Assembly (NCBI GenBank): GCA_945787435.1
Contig: CALZHX010000247.1
Location: 1-6,527 of the forward strand
DNA: 6,527 nt
Origin: an uncultured Woeseiaceae bacterium
Lineage (GTDB): Bacteria; Pseudomonadota; Gammaproteobacteria; Steroidobacterales; Woeseiaceae
Direction: 5' to 3'
The first letter of the stretch is position 1, and each line of letters starts with the position of its first letter. This document shows positions 1 through 6,000 of the stretch, one piece after another. The position numbers were made by a program, and so were the translations under genes. The notes under the pieces were generated by a model. The model had not been told where the DNA came from. It saw only the letters and a program-made list of their open reading frames with translations, and ran no database searches.

Positions 1-5
1 AGCAT

Positions 6-33
6 CTGTCATTTCACACAATTCTGGTATTAT
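6..33 (+). promoter_or_regulatory. Possible sigma-70 promoter with extended -10 for the GGDEF/EAL gene
   Basis: The sequence TGGTATTAT (25-33) fits an extended -10 element (TGn followed by a TATAAT-like hexamer, TATTAT at 28-33). Sixteen bases upstream, CTGTCA (6-11) matches four of six positions of the TTGACA -35 consensus. A start around position 40 would give a 5' leader of roughly 50 bases. This is read by eye from the consensus only. The upstream gene is not visible, so readthrough from the left cannot be excluded. Confidence 0.4.
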
Positions 34-37
34 TCGC

Positions 38-61
38 GTGGCCCGTCGCGACAACGGCCAC
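38..61. promoter_or_regulatory. Nested dyad in the leader of the GGDEF/EAL gene
   Basis: GTGGCC (38-43) and GGCCAC (56-61) are inverted repeats. Between them sits a perfect 8-bp palindrome, GTCGCGAC (45-52). The dyad lies just downstream of the candidate -10 and about 20 bases before the ribosome binding site. It could be an operator, or a leader hairpin in the mRNA (GTGGCC-GT pairing with AC-GGCCAC with one bulged C). Which, if either, is not decidable here. Confidence 0.3.
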
Positions 62-80
62 CTCGATTAAACAACAAGAA

Positions 81-86
81 AAGGAA
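81..86 (+). promoter_or_regulatory. Ribosome binding site of the GGDEF/EAL gene, short spacing
   Basis: AAGGAA precedes the ATG at 89, with only three bases between the GGA core and the start codon. This is shorter than the usual spacing of about five to nine. The start is still preferred because the next residues already form the first hydrophobic strand of the N-terminal domain and no better-placed ATG is seen nearby. Confidence 0.55.
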
Positions 87-88
87 TT

Positions 89-2197
89 ATGGCAGGGCAC
101 TCGATCCTCTATCTCGGCCGCGGTGAATTCGCTTCCGACTATCTGGGCGAACTGGAAACTCTGCCTTTCTGCGCGCTTCTGACGCGGTCCGCCAAACTGG
201 AGCTACCGAACGATGCTCCATCCGTACTGGATATCGTACTGCTCGAGGCCGGGCCGACGATCGCGCAGTCCGGACAGTCCATCGCCGAACTGATCAACTC
301 CCTCGGGCAACACCCTGTTATCGCATTGACGACCAGGGATCGTGAGCATCGCGGTATCGCCGCCGTTCGTGCCGGCGCGCAGGCCTATATCTGCGTGGAC
401 GACATTACTGTCGAGGGACAAGAGACTGTTCTCGAACACGCAGTGCAACGACATCGCCTGCAACACCGCCTGTCCGACACCGATGTCACGGTGTTGTCGG
501 TACTGCGGAACATCAATGATGGCGTCATCGTCATCGACTCCGAGGGTCATGTTCTCGACATTAACCCGGCAGCCCGGACGATCCTCGGCCTCGGGCCACG
601 CATGCAGCCCGACTCAACCTGGGGCCAGATGTTTTGTTGTATCGACGAGCAGGGAGAGAATTACCCCAACTCGGCCGATCTGCCACTCATGCGTGCGCGC
701 AGTGGTGAAAAATTCACGAACCAGGTTGCGGTTTACCGTATGCCGGAACAGCCGGACACGATTTTGTCGCTCAATGGCCAGGGCCTGTATGACGGCAATC
801 GCGATCTGATCGGCGGCGTGGTTACATTCCGCGACATCACCGAAATTTCGAAGAAGACCAGCGAACTACAGAAACTTGCGCAGTATGACGAGCTCACGAG
901 CTTGCCCAATCGCAGTCTGTTCACCGAGCAACTCGCCAGGGCGCTGGGCCGTAGCCAGAGAAAGTCTGCTCCGCTTGCTGTGTTGTTCATTGATCTCGAT
1001 CGCTTCAAGTCAGTCAATGACACGCTCGGTCATGACATCGGCGATGCGCTCCTGTGCCAGGTTGCCGGCCGCTTGCGCAAGCATCTGCGCATTGGTGATT
1101 TCTCGGGCCGCTGGGGCGGCGATGAGTTTGTCGTCTGTCTCGAAGACTTTGGCGATTCGGGGAATGCCGCAGCAGCAGCACAGAAATTGCTGCTGGTACT
1201 CTCTGAGAAATACGAGATCGGCAACAGTGAAGTCTATGCAACACCGAGTATTGGCATCGCGATTTATCCGGAGTCCGGCGAAGCAGCGGATCGTCTCATT
1301 AAGGCGGCCGACCTCGCGATGTACGAAGCGAAAAAACGTGGCGGCGGGCGCTTCCAGTATTACTCGACCGCCCTGAACACCAAGCTCGAGCAGCGCGAAG
1401 AGCTCGAGGTTGGCTTGCGACACGCGCTCGTGCGCAACGAGTTTGCATTGCATTACCAACCGCGCATCGATCTTGGCTCCGGCCGCCTGATTGGCCTCGA
1501 GGCACTGCTGCGGTGGCAGCATCCGCGCTTTGGCTTGCTACCACCTGCACGCTTTTTGCCCATTCTCGAAAGCAGCGGCCTTATTCACTCCGCTGGTGAG
1601 TGGGTTATCGCAACTGCATGCCGGCAGCTCGCTGCCTGGCAACGCCGGTTTGAGCTACCCGACCTCTCTATCGCCATCAACCTGTCGCCACAGCAGTTAA
1701 TGCACAAACGACTCGTCGATGCGGTTGCTGAGTCACTTCGGAACACCGCCATCGACCCTGGTTGCATGGAACTCGAGATTGGCGATGGTGATGTCGTGCG
1801 CAAACGCACGAATGAACTAGACACTCTGCGGTCGCTACGCAGGCTCGGTGTTCGAATTTCTCTCGATCACTTCGGCACGCGCGATGTATCTTTCGAGTCA
1901 CTCGACAATGGCTTCATCGACAGCTTTGTACTCGATCAGTCCCTGATCGCCGATGTCGAGGAGAACGACAGCCACCAACGTATCGTTCGTGCAGCCATCG
2001 CCATGGCACAGGGTCTCGATATTGAAGTCGCCGCTGAAGGTGTCGAAACCCTGACACAACTTGAGTTCCTCAGAAGCTGCAATTGCGATCTCGCACAGGG
2101 ATTCCTGATCAGCCGGCCGATTCAGCCAGAGAAAGTTTCGGCGCTGCTACGATCCGAGATTGCCGGGACGCGGCTACTCGCCCGAGGCATGCCGTAG
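89..2197 (+). CDS. Pseudo-receiver/PAS/GGDEF/EAL cyclic-di-GMP signalling protein, EAL domain degenerate
   Basis: A 702-residue cytosolic protein; no signal peptide or membrane segment is seen. Residues 1-125 resemble a response-regulator receiver (LLEAG at 51-55, PVIALT at 76-81, RAGAQAY at 94-100). It lacks the N-terminal acidic pair, has Glu53 at the usual phospho-Asp position, and has no Lys after AQAY. Residues about 134-252 are a PAS sensor domain ending in FRDITE. Residues about 264-425 are a GGDEF domain with YDELTSLPNR, DLDRFKSVND and GGDEF (343-347). An RxxD inhibitory site (334-337) sits five residues before GGDEF. Residues about 434-690 are an EAL domain: E471-A-L, N531, E563, E650 and Q670 are kept. 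The DDFG motif is DHFG (593-596), the T-E of ExTE is G-D (565-566), and the catalytic Lys position is Val614. Predicted role: diguanylate cyclase with product feedback, whose EAL domain is probably a c-di-GMP-binding or regulatory module. Domain calls are firm; the activity state is inferred. The PAS ligand is unknown. Confidence 0.93.
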   Translation: MAGHSILYLGRGEFASDYLGELETLPFCALLTRSAKLELPNDAPSVLDIVLLEAGPTIAQSGQSIAELINSLGQHPVIALTTRDREHRGIAAVRAGAQAYICVDDITVEGQETVLEHAVQRHRLQHRLSDTDVTVLSVLRNINDGVIVIDSEGHVLDINPAARTILGLGPRMQPDSTWGQMFCCIDEQGENYPNSADLPLMRARSGEKFTNQVAVYRMPEQPDTILSLNGQGLYDGNRDLIGGVVTFRDITEISKKTSELQKLAQYDELTSLPNRSLFTEQLARALGRSQRKSAPLAVLFIDLDRFKSVNDTLGHDIGDALLCQVAGRLRKHLRIGDFSGRWGGDEFVVCLEDFGDSGNAAAAAQKLLLVLSEKYEIGNSEVYATPSIGIAIYPESGEAADRLIKAADLAMYEAKKRGGGRFQYYSTALNTKLEQREELEVGLRHALVRNEFALHYQPRIDLGSGRLIGLEALLRWQHPRFGLLPPARFLPILESSGLIHSAGEWVIATACRQLAAWQRRFELPDLSIAINLSPQQLMHKRLVDAVAESLRNTAIDPGCMELEIGDGDVVRKRTNELDTLRSLRRLGVRISLDHFGTRDVSFESLDNGFIDSFVLDQSLIADVEENDSHQRIVRAAIAMAQGLDIEVAAEGVETLTQLEFLRSCNCDLAQGFLISRPIQPEKVSALLRSEIAGTRLLARGMP

Positions 2198-2288
2198 TTG
2201 CACAGGCTGCGATCCCGGGGACTTCCCCGCCTTCATGGCTCGCTACGCTTCGCTTTACTTGCGGCGTGAAAGACCCCACGCTCGCAGC
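2198..2288. other. Convergent intergenic region with structured repeats
   Basis: This short gap lies between two converging genes. It contains an inverted repeat whose arms sit next to both stop codons, a 5-bp GC hairpin with an ACTT loop (2216-2229), and three tandem CGCTW pentamers (2241-2255). Neither strand shows a hairpin followed by a run of T. Termination here is therefore either Rho-dependent or depends on the larger fold. Confidence 0.6.
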
Positions 2289-2290
2289 CT
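2204..2290. repeat. 9-bp inverted repeat flanking the convergent stops
   Basis: AGGCTGCGA (2204-2212) and its exact reverse complement TCGCAGCCT (2282-2290) enclose 69 bases. The left arm starts six bases after the stop codon of the plus-strand gene, and the right arm overlaps the stop codon of the minus-strand gene, so each transcript would carry the same AGGCTGCGA right after its stop. Further pairing is possible inside (GGGG 2217-2220 with CCCC 2274-2277, CCGC 2227-2230 with GCGG 2261-2264). A long imperfect hairpin acting as a bidirectional terminator or 3'-end protector is plausible but unproven. Confidence 0.45.
2241..2255. repeat. Three tandem CGCTW pentamers
   Basis: The bases read CGCTA, CGCTT, CGCTT in direct tandem, lying in the loop of the larger inverted repeat. 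This is short enough to be chance, but it could be part of a dispersed intergenic repeat family. Confidence 0.35.
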
Positions 2291-2594
2291 ATCCGAGCTC
2301 GCCGCAATTCCAGCACGCAGCGAACTGACCTTCATTTTCTTCACCGCACGTGCCGCACTTCCACGGTCGCTGCGGACTTTCCTCGACAATCGCAGCATCA
2401 ATCAGTTGTTTCGCGCGATCGTAGTCCAGCTCGTTGATTACCCACAGCTCCGGCCAAACCTCTGTCAAGGGCATTTCACCGGCGATCCCTCCAAGATATT
2501 CGTTCTTGATGCGGCAGGCGATGCCTTCGCTTTCAAGTACGTTCTTGAAGTGGTTAATCGTGACCAGCGACTCGGATGACGTCAGCTTTTTCAT
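2289..2594 (-). CDS. DUF2007-type protein with C-terminal RanBP2-like zinc finger
   Basis: A 101-residue soluble protein. Residues about 1-70 match the DUF2007 (putative signal-transducing) pattern: an early helix with NVLESEGI (18-25), then NEYLGG, AGEMP and WPELWV (47-52), ending in a helix with YDRAKQLID. After a short linker, residues 78-97 form W-x-C-x2-C-x3-N-x6-C-x2-C (W78, C80, C83, N87, C94, C97). This is the spacing of a RanBP2-type zinc finger, so one bound zinc is expected. The ATG shares an ATGA overlap with the trpA stop and has only a weak GGGGG element close upstream, so translation is probably coupled to trpA. The molecular function of DUF2007 proteins is not established. Its place as last gene of the trp operon suggests co-expression, not necessarily a role in tryptophan synthesis. 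Confidence 0.85.
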   Translation of the reverse strand: MKKLTSSESLVTINHFKNVLESEGIACRIKNEYLGGIAGEMPLTEVWPELWVINELDYDRAKQLIDAAIVEESPQRPWKCGTCGEENEGQFAACWNCGELG

Positions 2595-3361
2595 TTGCCC
2601 CCGAGGGTCCGCAGGAACGCTTTCGGGTCCCTGCCTTCTTCAAGTACCTCAACGAGTGCTGAGCCTACGATCGCGCCCGCGGCATGCCGGGCCACGTTGG
2701 CTACATCGTCCGGCCCCCGTATTCCGAAACCTGCGCAGACGGGAATCTCCGCAACGGAGGCAACGTCGTCGAGGTAGTCGGCAAGATCATCAGGCAAGCC
2801 GGCATCGCCACCCGTAATACCGGTAATGGTGACCGCATAGACGAACCCGCGCGACGCATCGCAGAGCATCTTGAGCCGCTCCCGCGGTGTCGCCGGTGTC
2901 ACGAGCTGTATGAGGCCCAGTCCTTCTTTCTCCAGCGCTTGCCGTAGCTCCTCGCATTCCTCGTACGGCAGGTCGGGGACGATAAACGCACAGACGCCGG
3001 TCGCCCTGGCACGCTCGGCCAGCCGTTCGTAGCCGAAAGCCAGTAGTGGATTGAGATATGACATCATGACCAGCGGCGTGCCAAGCACGCCTGCCATTTC
3101 AAGCTCGCCGAATATCCACTCGAGGCTTACGCCCTCCTGCAGTGCGACGTAGCTGGAACGCTGGATCGTCATACCGTCCGCCATCGGATCGGAGAACGGG
3201 ATACCGAGTTCGATGACATCACCCACTTCCGCGATCGCCCTCAGGGTGTTAATAAACTCACCGGGCTCCGGGTAACCAGCCGTAATGAATGGCACCAGCG
3301 CGGGGCGGTTGTCGTCGTTCGCAGTAACGATAGCTGCTGTCAGTCGTTCATGCGCGGGCAT
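2591..3361 (-). CDS. trpA: Tryptophan synthase alpha chain
   Basis: A 256-residue TIM-barrel protein, slightly shorter than the usual 260-270. It cleaves indole-3-glycerol phosphate to indole and glyceraldehyde-3-phosphate in the cytosol and passes indole to TrpB. The family signature is clear: PFITAGYP (24-31), then ELGIPFSDPMADG (51-63) with the two catalytic acids at Glu51 and Asp62, VPDLP, the flexible-loop TGITG, and the phosphate-binding CAGFGI and GAIVGSA segments near the end. Most homologues have Pro after ADG; here it is Met64, a mild variation. The ATG lies inside the last codons of trpB (14-bp overlap) and is supported by GAGGA (complement of 3371-3375) nine bases upstream. The stop overlaps the start of the DUF2007 gene. 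Confidence 0.97.
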   Translation of the reverse strand: MPAHERLTAAIVTANDDNRPALVPFITAGYPEPGEFINTLRAIAEVGDVIELGIPFSDPMADGMTIQRSSYVALQEGVSLEWIFGELEMAGVLGTPLVMMSYLNPLLAFGYERLAERARATGVCAFIVPDLPYEECEELRQALEKEGLGLIQLVTPATPRERLKMLCDASRGFVYAVTITGITGGDAGLPDDLADYLDDVASVAEIPVCAGFGIRGPDDVANVARHAAGAIVGSALVEVLEEGRDPKAFLRTLGGK

Positions 3362-4601
3362 GCGTACGGATCCTCGCCGGGTACTTGGTTAATGTTGGCA
3401 TGTCCTTATCGCCGCGTCCTGAATTTCCGATCAGGACGCGCTTGCCAGGGTTCTCCTGTGACCATTTTCGCGCCGCCGCATAGGCGTGTGAAGTCTCCAG
3501 TGCAGTCAGGATGCCTTCTGTCTCGCAAAGCTCTTCGAGTGCCGCGAGCGATTCATCGTCGCTCGCCGAAACGTACCTGACCCTCCCGGTCGCCTGCAGC
3601 AAGGCATGTTCGGGGCCGACACCGGAGTAATCCAGGCCGGCCGAGATTGAATGTGTCTCCTGAACCTGGCCGTCGCCATCCTGCAGGATCATCGTGTAAG
3701 AGCCCTGCAGTACTCCCGGTGTGCCCGTCGCCAGTGTCGCAGCATTCTCACCGAGCCCATCACCGGTACCACCCGCTTCAACCCCGACAAGTTCGATGTC
3801 GTCTGCCAGCAATGGGTAGAAAAGGCCAATAGCATTCGAGCCACCTCCTACACATGCAAACACAACATCCGGAAGACCGCCCGCCTGACTGATCATCTGC
3901 TGCCGCGCTTCGAGCCCAATGACCGACTGCAGTTCTCGCACCAGGTACGGATACGGATGCGCCCCGACAGCAGAACCAAGCAGGTAGTAAATACCGGATG
4001 GGTCGGTAACCCAGTTGCGCAGCGCCTCGTCGATAGCGGCGCGCAGTGTCTTGTCACCGGTTTCGACGGCAACAACTTCAGCACCGAGCCGGTTCATGCG
4101 ATCGACGTTCGGTGCCTGGCGCTCGATATCCACCGCACCCATGTACACGCTACATGGCAACCCGACTCGTGCGCATGCAGCGGCGGACGCTACTCCGTGC
4201 TGGCCGGCTCCTGTTTCGGCAATGACGCGTTTTGCGCCAAGGCGTTTCGCAAGCAGTGCCTGGCCAATCGCGTTATTGATCTTGTGCGCACCGGTGTGTG
4301 CGAGGTCCTCGCGCTTCAGCCAGACGTCGGTGCCCCAGCGTTCGCTAAGTTGCGGCGCATGGCTCAGCGCCGTAGGCCGCCCAACCCATTCGCGCAATTC
4401 CCTGCGATAGTCATGCTGAAATTCCCGATCGTGCAAGTAGCGGCGCACACCTTCTTCAAGGCGTTCGAATGCCGGCACCAGGGTCTCCGGTACGTAGCGA
4501 CCGCCGAACGGTCCGAAGCGACCTCGTTCGTCCGGCAATTCACCATTGATCTGGGCCTCGAGTAAGAATCGTGCTTCGTCAGCCCCAAGTTGCGACTTCA
4601 T
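3348..4601 (-). CDS. trpB: Tryptophan synthase beta chain
   Basis: A 417-residue PLP enzyme that condenses indole with L-serine to give L-tryptophan, working as the beta subunit of the TrpA2B2 complex. Seen directly: the N-terminal GRFGPFGGRYVPETL (27-41), the PLP lysine Lys107 in HTGAHKINN, the catalytic Glu129 in AETGAGQHG, the PLP-phosphate loop GGGSN (252-256), EGIL...ETSHA (362-373), and SGRGDKD (394-400) with the serine that contacts the PLP ring nitrogen. Length is near the normal 400 or so, with a slightly extended N-terminus. It is the canonical TrpB1 type, as expected next to trpA. Start: the ATG forms an ATGA overlap with the trpF stop and has GGAGA (complement of 4609-4613) about seven bases upstream. 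All key residues are intact. Confidence 0.98.
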   Translation of the reverse strand: MKSQLGADEARFLLEAQINGELPDERGRFGPFGGRYVPETLVPAFERLEEGVRRYLHDREFQHDYRRELREWVGRPTALSHAPQLSERWGTDVWLKREDLAHTGAHKINNAIGQALLAKRLGAKRVIAETGAGQHGVASAAACARVGLPCSVYMGAVDIERQAPNVDRMNRLGAEVVAVETGDKTLRAAIDEALRNWVTDPSGIYYLLGSAVGAHPYPYLVRELQSVIGLEARQQMISQAGGLPDVVFACVGGGSNAIGLFYPLLADDIELVGVEAGGTGDGLGENAATLATGTPGVLQGSYTMILQDGDGQVQETHSISAGLDYSGVGPEHALLQATGRVRYVSASDDESLAALEELCETEGILTALETSHAYAAARKWSQENPGKRVLIGNSGRGDKDMPTLTKYPARIRTHARA

Positions 4602-5197
4602 GCTTCATTCTCCGCGGCGCGCACTGCACCAATAAACTGACTGATCTTTTCGTTATCCTTTACACCTGGTGACGACTCGACACCGCTCGATACATCGACG
4701 CCCCAGGGGCGCGCCTCTCGGATCGCCCGGGTGACGTTGCCGGAGTCGAGCCCGCCAGCAAGAACCATGCGGCCCTTTTTAGACAGCGCCGCTGCGCGCA
4801 CCCAATCCACGGTCTCACCGGCACCACTCGACTGACCCTCGTACACGAACACATACGGCAGATCCAGCGACGGGATGCGACCACCTTCACGAAACACTGG
4901 CCAGGCCTGCACGTGTGGCGGAACTTCCAGCTCCGCGAGATCTTCAATGTCAGTCTGCAAAATATCGGGTGCGAAATTCTCGAGGACCTCCTGCCACTCG
5001 TCGCTTGACGGGTGGCGCATGACGGCAACCCGTTTAACGCTGGCCCCTATGCCACTAACAGCGTCGAATGCCTGCTCGACACTGACCCGTCGCGGTGACT
5101 CGGCAAACACGAATCCGATGGCGTCCGCGCCAGCCTCTATGGCTGCTGCAACAGTTGCCGCATCACGCAATCCGCATATCTTTATGATCATGCTCAT
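4598..5197 (-). CDS. trpF: Phosphoribosylanthranilate isomerase, divergent active-site loop
   Basis: A 199-residue TIM barrel that performs the Amadori rearrangement of N-(5'-phosphoribosyl)anthranilate to CdRP. Supporting motifs: KICGL with the catalytic Cys8 (6-10), GADAIGFVFAESPRRV (23-38), LAGGLDSGNV (146-155), and the phosphate-binding GVDVSSGVE with PGVKD (166-181). Two usual signatures differ. The QLHG strand motif reads QTDI (81-84), and the strand that normally carries the catalytic Asp (LLD, before a GGTGxTFDW-like loop) reads FVYEG with Glu120, followed by a shortened loop to SGAGETVDW (124-132). The protein is otherwise full length and sits in a complete distal trp operon, so it is probably active, with Glu serving as the acid. 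The start has AAGGA seven bases upstream and an ATGA overlap with trpC. Confidence 0.94.
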   Translation of the reverse strand: MSMIIKICGLRDAATVAAAIEAGADAIGFVFAESPRRVSVEQAFDAVSGIGASVKRVAVMRHPSSDEWQEVLENFAPDILQTDIEDLAELEVPPHVQAWPVFREGGRIPSLDLPYVFVYEGQSSGAGETVDWVRAAALSKKGRMVLAGGLDSGNVTRAIREARPWGVDVSSGVESSPGVKDNEKISQFIGAVRAAENEA

Positions 5198-6000
5198 GCC
5201 GCGATCCTTGCGCTGCCCGCTGTTCGCATTTCCTGAACGAGTGTTGCCGGGGCATCGCTGCGCATCAACGCTGTACCGACCAGCGCCAGTTGATATCCGA
5301 GTCCCGCCACGGCCGCAGCATCCGCCGCGTCGTGCAGACCGCTCTCAGCAACGCAGCGGCCTGCCGGCAGCACCGGCGCCAGATTCCGCAGGCGCTCCGG
5401 GTCGACATGCAGCGTTCGAAGATCACGTGTATTGACACCGAACAGCAGCTGCCCCCTCTCTGCCCTCTGCTGATCGGCAGAGTTATCGAGTAGCCGTGCT
5501 GTCCGCACCAGGTCCTGTTCATCGAAAGACTCGAGTAAAACGAACAACTCATGCTCCGCGGCGCAGTCCAGCATGGACCTGATTTGTGCGTCGTCGAGCA
5601 TGGTCGCTATCAACAAGACTCCACTCGCTCCTGCCGCCCTCGCTTCCAGAATCTGCACGGGATCGACCAGGAAGTCCTTACGCATGACAGGCGTATTCGG
5701 AACCGCGGCAACGACGTCCCTGAGGTGGTCGAGCGATCCATCAAATCGGCTTGGTTCGGTAAGAACCGAGATCGCAGCCGCGCCGCCACTTGCGTATTCC
5801 CGGGCACGCTGCGACCTGTCGCCGCTCTCGGTGGCGAGTTCGCCTTCGGCCGGTGAGCGATCCTTGATCTCGGCAATAACGTCGAACACCCCGAGGCGCA
5901 ACGGTACGACCTCCTTGTCGAGATCAGCGGCCGAGATACTGCCAGTTGCCGCGGCTCGCTCAGCACTCAGTGTTGCCATGGATTGCAGGAAGTCGCTCAT
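5194..6000 (-). CDS. trpC: Indole-3-glycerol phosphate synthase
   Basis: A 268-residue TIM-barrel enzyme that closes the indole ring, converting CdRP to indole-3-glycerol phosphate with loss of CO2 and water. The catalytic set of the family is present: Glu44 and Lys46 in AEIKDRSP, Lys108 in MRKDF, Glu157 in LLES, Asn190 in GVNTRDL, and Glu219-Ser220 in AESG. SVLTEPSRFDGSL (78-90) and LVGTALMR (240-247) are also typical. It is a stand-alone TrpC, not fused to TrpF. Residues about 172-184 look like a small hydrophilic insertion (rich in D, Q, R, E) before the GVN strand. The ATG forms an ATGA overlap with the trpD stop. No purine-rich Shine-Dalgarno is seen in the preceding bases (GAAACGAC), so initiation probably relies on ribosomes finishing trpD. 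Confidence 0.97.
   Translation of the reverse strand: MSDFLQSMATLSAERAAATGSISAADLDKEVVPLRLGVFDVIAEIKDRSPAEGELATESGDRSQRAREYASGGAAAISVLTEPSRFDGSLDHLRDVVAAVPNTPVMRKDFLVDPVQILEARAAGASGVLLIATMLDDAQIRSMLDCAAEHELFVLLESFDEQDLVRTARLLDNSADQQRAERGQLLFGVNTRDLRTLHVDPERLRNLAPVLPAGRCVAESGLHDAADAAAVAGLGYQLALVGTALMRSDAPATLVQEMRTAGSARIAA
5205..5209 (-). promoter_or_regulatory. Ribosome binding site of trpF inside the end of trpC
   Basis: On the minus strand, AAGGA lies seven bases before the ATG at 5197, within the final codons of trpC. It favours this ATG over the in-frame ATG two codons later (start at 5191), which would give a protein beginning MIIKICGL. Confidence 0.6.

Noticed and set aside
13..33. TTCACA (13-18) as the -35 partner of TATTAT (28-33)
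   Set aside because: The spacer would be only nine bases, too short for a sigma-70 promoter; CTGTCA at 6-11 with a 16-base spacer fits better.
2216..2229. CGGGG-ACTT-CCCCG hairpin as an intrinsic terminator
   Set aside because: The stem is only 5 bp and no T-run follows on either strand, so the standard Rho-independent signature is missing.
2160..2579. A 139-codon plus-strand open frame running from the end of the GGDEF/EAL gene across the DUF2007 gene
   Set aside because: It overlaps two well-supported genes and has low-complexity, motif-free translation; it is a shadow of the minus-strand DUF2007 gene.
3651..4565. A 304-codon plus-strand open frame opposite trpB
   Set aside because: It lies entirely antisense to trpB, whose catalytic motifs are all intact. 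Its translation shows no domain-like pattern and it has no supporting start signals.
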